Source: Deltaproteobacteria bacterium (lineage in GTDB: Bacteria > Desulfobacterota > GWC2-55-46 > DRQE01). Taken from it: 46,085 nt of DNA. Below are positions 37,069-44,986 of the stretch, in pieces (position 1 is the first letter of the stretch; each line of letters opens with the position of its first letter). Location: NCBI GenBank assembly GCA_015492245.1, contig WGFM01000020.1, positions 1 through 46,085 of the forward strand. The letters are read 5' to 3'. Below the pieces are notes generated by a model that made no database searches, had not been told where the DNA came from, and was given only the letters and a program-made list of their open reading frames with translations. The translations under genes were made by a program, and so were the position numbers.

Positions 37069-37439
37069 GCGTCAGATTTTCAGGATGGGTCGGTGATCCT
37101 GTATCACAGACCGTAAAGATAGAAGTTTCTTGTCCATCTCTCTATGGTGCTCCACCATGACCTTCCTGGCAACATGGCCTCCCTTGTATAACTGTTCTTT
37201 TTAAGACAGTTGTTTCCTCTTATCTCGAGAATGGGGAAGGGGGACAGAGACCTGTTCAGCAGGTGAACAGTTTTCGACAGAAAAAACAGCCTGCAACATG
37301 ATAACAAGGTGGCACCGTGATGTTGCCGGTATCACTCAAGCCCCTGATTATGCTTGATTTCAGGGTAGTCAATGATATAAGCAAGATTGATTTTCAAAAT
37401 CCATAACATGGGTGTAATCTATAAAGAGCTGGTCAGACT
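37069..37439. other. Gene-free, hairpin-rich stretch
   Basis: No convincing gene is present. Several inverted repeats occur: GGTC-GTGAT/ATCAC-GACC (37088-37112), AACTGT/ACAGTT (about 37186-37211), CTGTTC/GAACAG followed by TTTT (37252-37274), a second GTGAT/ATCAC pair (about 37317-37335) and CCCTGA/TCAGGG (about 37341-37365). A weak promoter (TTGATT 37354, 16 bases, TATAAG 37376) could serve the pseudogene downstream. The stretch may be degraded sequence or may encode small RNAs. Confidence 0.45.
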
Positions 37440-38230
37440 GTGGTTATCTTTATAATCATTCCGGGCATGGCGGTCATATTCGATCTTTTTCTCGTCATTC
37501 TTCTCAGAAGGTTCTTTCACACAAGGGTCTTTATAAGGACCGACAGGGCAAAGGAGAAATACGCAAAGCTTGTGAAGGACATCGTAGAGGGCAGGAAGGT
37601 GGATATAAAGGCATTTGAGACAAAGCCCTGTACCATGGAGGGCTATGCCATTGAAGAACTCTTAATAGATGCCATACGGCACAGTCCATCTGCACATAAC
37701 ACCATACATGAGTATCTTGAGAGGCTCGGTTGCACATATATATGCTCTATGATGGGCGGCCTTATGAGAAGGCATTCCGTGCAGAGAGGCTGGGCATTGT
37801 AAGGTGCATGAGGGTGGTGGAGCATCTTATAAATGCCCTCGGAGACGAGAGCAAGGCTGGACGCAACATGGTTCTGTACTCACTTGGACGCATGGGTGAT
37901 GCTGCAGGTGTAGCCTGTTGGTGAGTGCCCTTAAGGAGGCCTCGGTGGATGATGAGGATATATCCATGAGGGTGGTAAAGCTCGCCATCCTCGGGTTTCC
38001 GGACAGAAAAACCATGAGGGGATGTGCTGGCAAGGGAGCTTGATGACGAAAGATGGGTGGTATGGCGTGAGCCTCCATGCCGGTTACATATGGAGCAGAG
38101 CCGCACTGGAGAGTGCAACAGGCTTCAGATACGAACAATACACCCTGAGGCCACAATACATCTTCTGGCAAGTAGGCTGTGGGCACAAACTTGAGGATAT
38201 GGCCAGCACATGGTTTCCCTGGCCGAACAT
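37440..38230 (+). pseudogene. Frameshifted membrane-anchored HEAT-repeat protein
   Basis: Homology-like text runs through three reading frames. Frame one (37440-~37740) encodes a membrane helix and a basic region, then EELLIDAIRHSPSAHNTIHE. A shift moves to AERLGIVRCMRVVEHLINAL and GRNMVLYSLGRMGD (to ~37912). A second shift gives LVSALKEASVDDEDISMRVV (37918-~38020). A third gives ARELDDERWVVWRE (from ~38027). These are recognisable HEAT-repeat helices in one order, each ending early in its own frame. Beyond about 38090 the similarity fades. The intact gene would have encoded an inner-membrane protein of unknown function. Sequencing error is possible, but neighbouring genes are clean. Confidence 0.75.
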
Positions 38231-38248
38231 GTTCATCACACTCTATCG

Positions 38249-38277
38249 TTGACCAGAAAGATATTGTGTGATATTTC
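38249..38277 (+). promoter_or_regulatory. Putative promoter for the ubi genes (leaderless)
   Basis: TTGACC (38249-38254), 17 bases, TATTTC (38272-38277), then 7 bases to the ubiC ATG at 38285. No ribosome site precedes the ATG. Confidence 0.5.
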
Positions 38278-38284
38278 CATTTAG

Positions 38285-38863
38285 ATGAGGCGTATATCAC
38301 GGTTCTGGATGGAAGCCGAAAGATGGCTGCACACAGGCCATGCCATGAGGCTCTCTCCTGCCATAAGGTCCCTGATACTGTCTACAAGGTCCCTTACATG
38401 CGAGCTCGAGGCCCTTTATGGTGTGGGCGTGGAGGTGGAGCTTAAAAGGGTGGGCTCGCGTGTCATGGAGCCTGAACTTTCACTCTACATGGGCATTCCT
38501 TCTGGCTCAAGAGGGTTTGAAAGGGAGGTCTGGCTTACCATCGATGGAAGAAGGCTCGTCTATGCGGTGAGTATCTTCTCCATGGAGCATACAGAGGAAA
38601 GGCTCATATCCATACTCAAAGAGGCCCGTAAGCCCATGGGCAGGGTCTTCGTGGAAGAGAACATAGCATTCACCAAAGAGGCGCTTGAAATAGCCACTGA
38701 AATAACAGATAATAGAAAATTCGGGTTTCCAGTGGAAGGTGGTTCGCCTGCTGCAAGGCGTTACCGTTTCTCCCGTAAGGACGGGGCAGGCAGGTGGTTG
38801 GTAAAAGGGGCGGTGGCAGAGGTCTTCAGCCCCGAGCTTATTGAGTTCGAGGAACACAGATGA
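38285..38863 (+). CDS. ubiC: Chorismate pyruvate-lyase-like protein
   Basis: UbiC converts chorismate to 4-hydroxybenzoate and pyruvate. The 192-residue protein has the weak but recognisable family pattern. RSLTCELEALYGVGVEVEL comes early, then FEREVWLTIDGRRLVYAVS (the REV strand), KPMGRVFVEEN (the conserved P-x-G-R) and AEVFSPE near the C-terminus, where UbiC has its catalytic Glu. It overlaps ubiA, which uses 4-hydroxybenzoate, by ATGA, and ubiD and ubiG follow. That context is the main support. Confidence 0.75.
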   Translation: MRRISRFWMEAERWLHTGHAMRLSPAIRSLILSTRSLTCELEALYGVGVEVELKRVGSRVMEPELSLYMGIPSGSRGFEREVWLTIDGRRLVYAVSIFSMEHTEERLISILKEARKPMGRVFVEENIAFTKEALEIATEITDNRKFGFPVEGGSPAARRYRFSRKDGAGRWLVKGAVAEVFSPELIEFEEHR

Positions 38864-39750
38864 ACGGATTGAATCACCATACCATTACGGGTTCCAAGCT
38901 TGCGGCCATTGCAGACCTTATAAGGCTGCAGAAACAATACGGCACCGCGTTGCTCCTTCTACCCACACTATGGTCTCTCTTCATAGTGTCAGGAGGAAGG
39001 CCGGAACCGCAGCACCTTGTTATATTCATCCTTGGCTCCTTTCTTATGAGAAGCGCAGGCTGCGTTGTAAACGACATAGCCGACAGAAGGTTCGACAGCC
39101 AGGTGGCCCGAACCAGAACTCGCCCCCTTGCAGACGGAAGGCTTACCGTGGGAGAGGCGGTGGTGGTCTTCACTGTGCTGTCCCTTCTCGCATTCGGGCT
39201 TGTGCTGATGCTCAATGCCTTCACCATAGCACTCTCTGTTGTAGCCCTGCTCCTTGCGAGCGTATATCCGCTGGTAAAGAGGGTGAGCTTTTTCCCCCAG
39301 GTGTTTCTGGGTATGGCCTTTGGCTGGGGGGCTGTAATGGCATGGGCATCTGTTGAGGGCACCGTGGATGTGGCGCCACTCCTTATATTCATGGCAAACA
39401 TAATGTGGTCTGTGGCATACGACACCATGTACGCACTCATGGATGTTGAAGACGATAGGAGGGTGGGTGTAAAATCAACGGCCATATTCTTCGGAAGGTC
39501 TGTCCATCTGGCAGTGGCAGTGGCCTATCTGGTGATGTTCGGCTTTCTGTATGCCCTGGGGTATACGGCAGGGCTTGGCATAATCTATCATGCAGGCACC
39601 ACAGTTGCCCTCCTCTTCTCCCTCTTTATAGTGTGGAGGGTAAGGAAGAAGGGGGGTTCACCAGAGGCAGCCTTCAGGGGTTTTCTGGACAATCTATGGG
39701 TGGGAGCCCTCATACTCCTTTCCATAGTGGCTGACCTCAATCTGTTGTAA
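38860..39750 (+). CDS. ubiA: 4-hydroxybenzoate polyprenyltransferase (UbiA family)
   Basis: UbiA attaches a polyprenyl chain to an aromatic acid at the membrane. The 296-residue protein has about eight helices. The first prenyl-diphosphate motif is NDIADRRFD (71-79), followed by ARTRTRPLADG. The second is YDTMYALMDVEDD (187-199). The R-T-x-x-R-P-L motif is typical of UbiA proper and of the futalosine-pathway MqnP. With ubiC directly upstream, 4-hydroxybenzoate is the likelier acceptor. Confidence 0.92.
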   Translation: MNGLNHHTITGSKLAAIADLIRLQKQYGTALLLLPTLWSLFIVSGGRPEPQHLVIFILGSFLMRSAGCVVNDIADRRFDSQVARTRTRPLADGRLTVGEAVVVFTVLSLLAFGLVLMLNAFTIALSVVALLLASVYPLVKRVSFFPQVFLGMAFGWGAVMAWASVEGTVDVAPLLIFMANIMWSVAYDTMYALMDVEDDRRVGVKSTAIFFGRSVHLAVAVAYLVMFGFLYALGYTAGLGIIYHAGTTVALLFSLFIVWRVRKKGGSPEAAFRGFLDNLWVGALILLSIVADLNLL

Positions 39751-39765
39751 CAGGGAGAAGGTATC

Positions 39766-41220
39766 GTGGCATACAAGGACATGAGGGAATTTATGAGGAC
39801 CCTTGAGGGCAGGGGACTCATCAGAAGGGTGAAGGTGGAGGTAGACCCGGAACTGGAGATGGCCGAGATTATGGACAGGCTCGTAAGAGGGGGTGGCCCT
39901 GCAGTCATATTTGAGAAGGTGAGGGGTTACGATATACCTGTTGTGGCAAACCTCTATGGCACACGAGAGAGGGTTGCCCTGGGCCTCGGGGTCAAGGAAG
40001 AAGAGCTTTCGAAGATAGGTGAGCTCCTTGCCTTCCTGCAGCGTCCCCGTCCACCAGAGGGCCTGCTGGATGCCATAAAGAAGGTGCCGGTTGTGGGCAC
40101 ACTGCTTTTTTCCACACCACAGCTCGTCTGGTCTGCCCCCTGCCAGCAGGTGGTAAAAGAAGGTGATGAGGTTGACCTTTCTCTTCTGCCCATAATAAAG
40201 TGCTGGCCAGGGGATGTGAGCCCTCTTATAACATGGCCTCTGGTCATAACCAGGTCTCCAGAGGACAGATACAATGTTGGTGTCTACAGGATGCAGCCCA
40301 CTGGAAGAAACACCGCTATCGTGAGATGGCTCCCCCAGAGGGGCGGGGCATCCCACTGGAGACAGTGGATGGCCCTTCAGAAACCCATGCCAGTGGCAGT
40401 TGCCATAGGGTGTGAGCCCGCACTGACCATAGCAGCCGTAACCCCGCTTCCGGATGATGTGGACGAGTTCCTCTTTGCAGGCATCCTTCGAAAGAAGGCA
40501 ACAGAGCTTGCCGAGTGCAAGACCATACCCCTCAAGGTGCCTGCCACAGCAGAAGTGGTGCTGGAAGGCGAGATATGTCCTGAAGAGACAGCCCCGGAAG
40601 GCCCGTTCGCAGATCACACGGGCTACTACAATGCGGTGGAAGAGTTCCCGGTACTGCGCATAAAGGCAATAACCCATAGAAGAAAACCCCTCTATCTTAC
40701 CACCATGACTGGTAGACCCCCGAAGGAGGATGCCATAATAGGCACTGTGCTCAACACCATGTATCTGCCTACACTGAAGCTGAGTTTCCCCGAGGTGGTA
40801 GACCTCTCCCTTCCCATGGAGGCACTATCCTACAGGATAGCCGTTGTGTCCATAAGGAAGGAATACCCCGGACATGCAAAGAGGGTTATGATGGGGCTGT
40901 GGGGTGTGCTAAAACAGTTCCTCTATGTGAAGTATATTATAGTCGTTGACGAGGATATAGATGTGCACAACTGGTCTGATGTGGTGTGGGCCATATCCAC
41001 AAGGGTGGACCCCCACAGGGACATGGTGGTTATAAGGGACACACCCATAGATTATCTCGACTTCGCCTCTCCAGAAGAAGGGCTTGGAAGCAAACTCGGT
41101 ATAGATGCAACATGCAAGATGCCACCTGAGACAAAGAGGGAATGGGGAGAAACCGTAACCATGAGCCCCGAGGTGGTGGAACTGGTGTCGAAGAGATGGA
41201 AGGAGTACGGGATTGACTGA
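39766..41220 (+). CDS. ubiD: UbiD-type prenylated-FMN decarboxylase
   Basis: UbiD removes the carboxyl group from the prenylated aromatic ring using prenylated FMN. The 484-residue protein starts at a GTG (39766) after AGGGAGAAGG. It shows the cofactor site NVGVYRMQPTGRNT and the acid motif EGEICPEETAPEGPF. Maturation needs a UbiX flavin prenyltransferase, which is not in this window. MqnL, the futalosine-pathway relative, is the main alternative identity. Confidence 0.92.
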   Translation: MAYKDMREFMRTLEGRGLIRRVKVEVDPELEMAEIMDRLVRGGGPAVIFEKVRGYDIPVVANLYGTRERVALGLGVKEEELSKIGELLAFLQRPRPPEGLLDAIKKVPVVGTLLFSTPQLVWSAPCQQVVKEGDEVDLSLLPIIKCWPGDVSPLITWPLVITRSPEDRYNVGVYRMQPTGRNTAIVRWLPQRGGASHWRQWMALQKPMPVAVAIGCEPALTIAAVTPLPDDVDEFLFAGILRKKATELAECKTIPLKVPATAEVVLEGEICPEETAPEGPFADHTGYYNAVEEFPVLRIKAITHRRKPLYLTTMTGRPPKEDAIIGTVLNTMYLPTLKLSFPEVVDLSLPMEALSYRIAVVSIRKEYPGHAKRVMMGLWGVLKQFLYVKYIIVVDEDIDVHNWSDVVWAISTRVDPHRDMVVIRDTPIDYLDFASPEEGLGSKLGIDATCKMPPETKREWGETVTMSPEVVELVSKRWKEYGID

Positions 41221-41911
41221 CAGGACCTTCGATGAACTGAAAGAAGAGTGGTGGAACCCGGCAGGAAGGCTCAGGGGGCTACATATGTTCAACCCTGTGA
41301 GGGTCGAATACTTCACGGCCGTTGTGGAAAAGGTGGGTGGTGGGCTTGATGGCAAGAGGGTGCTCGATGTGGGCTGTGGAGGAGGGCTGCTCTCCGAAGA
41401 GTTTGCCAGAAGGGATGCCCTGGTTACCGGTACAGACCTCTCATCTGCCGCCATAGAGGTGGCGAGAGAGCATGCAGCCAGAGAGGCACTCAACATAGAC
41501 TACAGGGTTGCAACGGTGGCAGACCTCAAGGACGAGTTCCCAGAGGCCTTCGACTGTATAGTCTGTTCCGAGGTGTTGGAGCACATAGAGAAACCAGAAG
41601 AGTTCCTCAAGGATTGTTCGGCAATGCTGAAAAAGGGGGGACTCTTTCTTTTCAGCACCATAAACAGGACCCCGAAGGCCTTTGTGCTCGCCATAGTGGT
41701 TGCAGAGGGCGTGCTTGGGCTTATTCCAAGGGGGGCACATCGTTACAGGGATTTTCTCAGGCCCTCGGAACTCTGGCAGATGCTTAAAGGATGCGGTATA
41801 GAGATAGAGGAGTTAAAGGGTGTAAGCTTCAGCCTCCTCAAGGGTGGGTTTACCATATCCAGTGATTCATCGGTAAATTACATTGGCTATGGTGTAAAAC
41901 ATCAGGTGTAG
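41213..41911 (+). CDS. ubiG: Ubiquinone-type O-methyltransferase UbiG
   Basis: UbiG methylates ring hydroxyls in ubiquinone synthesis with S-adenosylmethionine. The 232-residue protein has EWWNPAGRLRGLHMFNPVR, the SAM motif VLDVGCGGGLLSE (50-62) and CSEVLEHIEKP. The STINRTPKA ... GLIPRGAHRYRDFLRPSEL region is highly specific to UbiG rather than general class I methyltransferases. The start is a TTG (41213) 7 bases after AGGAG, overlapping ubiD by 8 bases. The stop overlaps the 3' end of the opposing XRE gene by 10 bases. Confidence 0.92.
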   Translation: MTDRTFDELKEEWWNPAGRLRGLHMFNPVRVEYFTAVVEKVGGGLDGKRVLDVGCGGGLLSEEFARRDALVTGTDLSSAAIEVAREHAAREALNIDYRVATVADLKDEFPEAFDCIVCSEVLEHIEKPEEFLKDCSAMLKKGGLFLFSTINRTPKAFVLAIVVAEGVLGLIPRGAHRYRDFLRPSELWQMLKGCGIEIEELKGVSFSLLKGGFTISSDSSVNYIGYGVKHQV

Positions 41912-42327
41912 GGCCCGTTCTTTTCCACTATGAGGAATACCCTCAATATGTTCATAAGCTTCTTCTTCCCTTCCTGCGAGAGTGCCCTGAACCCTTTGAA
42001 GAGTTCCACAATATCGGCCTCGGTGTCCTCACCTGTTGACAACACATCTCTTTCCATTATCATCTCGCCCTTTCCTGAAAGTATCCATTCCCTGGAGGTG
42101 TTGAACACATACTCCATTGCAAGAAGCAGTGGTCCGGAGGGCATCCTCTTTCCGTTCTCGATTTCCGACAGCTGATACCTGGATACAAGAAGCTTCCCTG
42201 CCATCTCTGTCTGGGTGAGCATGTATTTTTCCCTGAGCGCACGCACCCTCTTGCCTATCTTCTTAAGATCAGGCGCGATCTTCTTGCTGGTTTCTTTTCG
42301 TCCTACCTCTTTCACCGCAGATGGCAT
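41902..42327 (-). CDS. XRE-family regulator
   Basis: The 141-residue protein has a Lys-rich start and a classic HTH_3 (residues about 25-80: KRVRALREKYMLTQTEMAGK, SRYQLSEIENGKRMPS). SREWILSGKGEM follows, then a helical tail (VELFKGFRALSQEGKKKLMN). The overall plan is close to that of the CI-like protein at 36595, so the two may be distant paralogues. There is no Shine-Dalgarno before the ATG. TATATA, inside a perfect palindrome, lies 8 bases upstream, which suggests self-repression. The target is unknown. Confidence 0.85.
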   Translation of the reverse strand: MPSAVKEVGRKETSKKIAPDLKKIGKRVRALREKYMLTQTEMAGKLLVSRYQLSEIENGKRMPSGPLLLAMEYVFNTSREWILSGKGEMIMERDVLSTGEDTEADIVELFKGFRALSQEGKKKLMNILRVFLIVEKNGPYT

Positions 42328-42332
42328 GTTTA

Positions 42333-42344
42333 GGGTATATACCC
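42333..42344 (-). promoter_or_regulatory. Palindrome overlapping the XRE gene -10 box
   Basis: GGGTATATACCC is a perfect 12-bp palindrome whose centre TATATA can act as the -10 box of the XRE gene, 8 bases before its ATG. A tandem GTGTTA repeat lies about 30 bases upstream. It is a candidate operator. Confidence 0.45.
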
Positions 42345-42453
42345 GGGTTGATTTAAAATAATGTTAACACGATATAACACAAGATTGAAGCAAATGCAAG
42401 TATTTTTCGCTACATTCACATGTTATTAATATGGTTAAGTCATTGGTGTAGTT

Positions 42454-43224
42454 TTAGTGAATTTTGTGGGTTATCCTGTAGTCTTCGGCTTTTTGTATTT
42501 CCTCTGCGATGAGTGAGGCTGTTTCCTGAGGGTCTTCTGCGTCCCTTATAGGTCTGCCTACCACTATGTAGTCGGCACCGTTTACAACAGCATCGAAAGG
42601 GGTTACGATGCGTATCTGGTCATCCTGTGGGATGGTGCTGTCAAGGAGTCTTATCCCCGGGGTTATGGCAAGAAACTCTTCGCCCAGTTTTTCCTTGACC
42701 CTTGCCACCTCAAGTCCTGAGCATACTATGCCATCGAGGCCAGCCCTCTTTGCGAGCTCTGCCCTTTTGAGCACAAGCTTTTCTGGCTCCGAAATCTCTA
42801 TGTCTATGCCCACCTCTTTGAGGTCATCTTTTGATGTGCTTGTAAGCACAGTAACTCCGAGTATCTTCATGCCTCCCTTCTCTTCTACAAGGGGCTCAAG
42901 GGCTCTCGTGCCCTCACTGCAGTGGACTGTAACGAAGTCCACACCAAGGGTTGAGCAGACCCGCAGTGCCCGTTTCATGGTTTCCGGTATATCGTGGAAC
43001 TTTATATCCAGAAATATCTTCTGACGGGGTGCCTCATCCTGGATCCTCTTTATTATCTGGGGCCCACAGGCCACAAAGAGCTCGAGACCCACCTTGAAGA
43101 CCCCCACCCTGTCCTTTAGAAGCCCTACATACCTTATGGCCTCATCATGGTCTGGCATGTCCAGGGGGAAGATTATGCGCTCGAAGGGTCTGTGCCCTCT
43201 TTGTTTCAGTCTCTCTTCTGCCAT
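42454..43224 (-). CDS. pyrF: Orotidine 5'-phosphate decarboxylase
   Basis: PyrF makes UMP in the last step of de novo pyrimidine synthesis. The 256-residue protein has the catalytic LDIKFHDIPET, the strand VTVHCSEG, the TPGIRL motif and the phosphate-binding ADYIVVGRPI. It begins MAEERLKQRGHRPFE, giving a slightly longer N-terminus than usual. The gene overlaps the pyrE 3' end by 19 bases and is probably translated from the same mRNA. Confidence 0.96.
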   Translation of the reverse strand: MAEERLKQRGHRPFERIIFPLDMPDHDEAIRYVGLLKDRVGVFKVGLELFVACGPQIIKRIQDEAPRQKIFLDIKFHDIPETMKRALRVCSTLGVDFVTVHCSEGTRALEPLVEEKGGMKILGVTVLTSTSKDDLKEVGIDIEISEPEKLVLKRAELAKRAGLDGIVCSGLEVARVKEKLGEEFLAITPGIRLLDSTIPQDDQIRIVTPFDAVVNGADYIVVGRPIRDAEDPQETASLIAEEIQKAEDYRITHKIH

Positions 43225-43763
43225 AGGCTCAGGAAGTCCTTTCTGGTGAATATAGCATCGAAGGGGCAGTGTCTCTCTATATTTTCTCTTCCACCTTCTT
43301 CTCTGTCAACCAGCGCCAGGGCCCATACAACCTGGAGACCTGCCTGCCCTGCCACTTCTATGGCCCTTATGGTGGATGCCCCGGTGGTTACCACATCGTC
43401 GACCACCACCACAGGGGCACCTTCTGGAAGGGCGCTCTCCACACCTCTCTTTGTGCCATGTCCTTTGGGTTCCTTCCTTACTATGAAGACCCCCAGGGGA
43501 CTACCCTCCATGGCGCTCACCAGAGATGTTGCATAGGCTATGGGGTCTGCCCCCATGGTGAGCCCACCGATGCCGTCGATCCCCTTGTCTTTGAGGCGTT
43601 CGAAGAAGACCCTTCCGGTAAGAAGCAGTCCACGGGGGGTGAGAAGGGTCTTCTTGGCGTCTATGTATATGTCGCTCTTCTTTCCGGAAGACAGGACAAA
43701 TCCGCATTCGGGGTCATAACGGAAGGAGTTTTCAAAAAGTATCGATAGAAGTTCCTCCAGCAT
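43206..43763 (-). CDS. pyrE: Orotate phosphoribosyltransferase
   Basis: PyrE joins orotate to PRPP. The 185-residue protein has GFVLSSGKKSDIYIDAK at the start, the substrate loop RKEPKGHGTKRGVE and the PRPP motif VVVVDDVVTTGAST. It is followed by pyrF. The ATG has no ribosome site, and a -10 box lies 8 bases before it, so it may be translated from a leaderless message even though kamA is just upstream on the same strand. Confidence 0.96.
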   Translation of the reverse strand: MLEELLSILFENSFRYDPECGFVLSSGKKSDIYIDAKKTLLTPRGLLLTGRVFFERLKDKGIDGIGGLTMGADPIAYATSLVSAMEGSPLGVFIVRKEPKGHGTKRGVESALPEGAPVVVVDDVVTTGASTIRAIEVAGQAGLQVVWALALVDREEGGRENIERHCPFDAIFTRKDFLSLWQKRD

Positions 43764-43771
43764 GGTAAAGA

Positions 43772-43800
43772 AGGATAACAGTTGATGGAGGGTTAGTCAA
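43772..43800 (-). promoter_or_regulatory. Promoter for pyrE-pyrF (leaderless)
   Basis: On the minus strand TTGACT (43795-43800), 17 bases, TATCCT (43772-43777), then 8 bases to the ATG at 43763. Both boxes are identical to those before era. The -35 box includes the kamA stop codon. Confidence 0.55.
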
Positions 43801-44960
43801 GATGTTTCCTTTGGAGGGGAAGGCTCTATGTATTCGAAGAGCCTTCCCTCGTAGTTTTTGAGCACCAGGGAGCCCTCTCTTCTTTCCACCACATACCCTG
43901 GGCCTATGGGTATCTTTCCCCCACCACCAGGGGCATCTATTACGAATGTGGGCACCGCATAGCCTGTTGTATGCCCACGAAGCCCCTCTATTATCTCTAT
44001 GCCCCGGGATATGGAGGTTCTGAAATGGGAGGTGCCGAGGGCAGGATCACACTGGTAGAGGTAATAGGGGCGCACCCTTATCTTGAGGAGCTCGTGGAAG
44101 AGGGTCTTCATGGTATGAAGGTTGTCGTTTATGCCTCTCAGGAGCACTGTCTGGCTTCCCAGGGGGATGCCTGCATCTGCGAGCATATTGCATGCCCTCC
44201 TTACAGACTCTGTTATCTCCCTGGGGTGGGAAAAGTGTATGCTCATGAAGAGGGGATGGTATTTTTTGAGCATCCTCACAAGCTCCTCCTCTATCCTCAT
44301 TGGAAGGGTTACAGGCACGCGGGTGCCTATACGGAGGATTTCCACATGTGGTATGGAGCGGATACGCCTTATGTAGTGCTCAAGCCTGCGCGTGGTTACC
44401 ATGAGGGGGTCTCCACCGGAGATGAGCACATCCCTTATCTCCTTGTTCGAGCCTATGTAGGCACAGACCTTCTCGAACTGTTCGGTGCTCATGGGGGGCC
44501 CCTCTTCGCCAACCATACGGTTACGGGTGCAGTATCTACAGTACATGGCACAGGAGTCTGTAACCATAAGGAGCACCCTGTCGGGATAGCGGTGCACAAG
44601 CCCCTTGAGTGGCGAATGCGAGTCCTCTCCACAGGGGTCTATTCGTTCTTCGGGGGAGACTGTGAGTTCATCTATGCGGGGGATTGCCTGTTTCCTTATG
44701 GGACAGTCGGGGTCCTCTCTGTCTATAAGAGAGAAGAAATAGGGGGTTATGGCCATGGCGAGACGGCCCTTTGCCTTCTTGAAGCCTTCTTTTTCTTCAG
44801 GCGTCAGCTCGATGAGCCTTTCCAGCACATGGAAGGAGGTAATCCTGTGCCTTATCTGCCACCGCCAGTCGGAACTTCGAGGATGGGAAGAGGGGTCTTC
44901 GTACAGGGCTATGAGCCTGTCTCTATGGGAAAATACTCTTTTATGTAAGGGAGCACCCAT
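43797..44960 (-). CDS. kamA: L-lysine 2,3-aminomutase
   Basis: KamA is a radical-SAM, PLP-dependent enzyme that converts L-lysine to beta-lysine. The 387-residue protein has the iron-sulfur motif CAMYCRYC (Cys137, 141, 144) and the PLP lysine in DAPGGGGKIP (Lys349). The two substrate-binding aspartates of lysine mutases are kept (Asp305 in YQCDPALG, Asp342 in FVIDAPGG), which argues against glutamate 2,3-aminomutase. No AblB acetyltransferase or lysine-fermentation genes are adjacent, so the use of beta-lysine is unclear. A MerR-like gene is immediately upstream. Confidence 0.92.
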   Translation of the reverse strand: MGAPLHKRVFSHRDRLIALYEDPSSHPRSSDWRWQIRHRITSFHVLERLIELTPEEKEGFKKAKGRLAMAITPYFFSLIDREDPDCPIRKQAIPRIDELTVSPEERIDPCGEDSHSPLKGLVHRYPDRVLLMVTDSCAMYCRYCTRNRMVGEEGPPMSTEQFEKVCAYIGSNKEIRDVLISGGDPLMVTTRRLEHYIRRIRSIPHVEILRIGTRVPVTLPMRIEEELVRMLKKYHPLFMSIHFSHPREITESVRRACNMLADAGIPLGSQTVLLRGINDNLHTMKTLFHELLKIRVRPYYLYQCDPALGTSHFRTSISRGIEIIEGLRGHTTGYAVPTFVIDAPGGGGKIPIGPGYVVERREGSLVLKNYEGRLFEYIEPSPPKETS

Positions 44961-44986
44961 CTGTGTTCACATCTTTTGCCAGATTG

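Noticed and set aside
37104-37307. 67-residue minus-strand reading frame in the gene-free stretch
   Set aside because: No ribosome site, no recognisable pattern, and it runs through several hairpins; probably chance.
36356-38230. Prophage or integrative element
   Set aside because: Apart from one CI-like HTH there is no integrase, attachment repeat or structural gene.
38022-38252. 76-residue plus-strand reading frame
   Set aside because: It overlaps the decayed HEAT-repeat gene in another frame and has no independent support.
43797-44960. Glutamate 2,3-aminomutase as identity of the radical-SAM mutase
   Set aside because: Both lysine-binding aspartates (305 and 342) are present.
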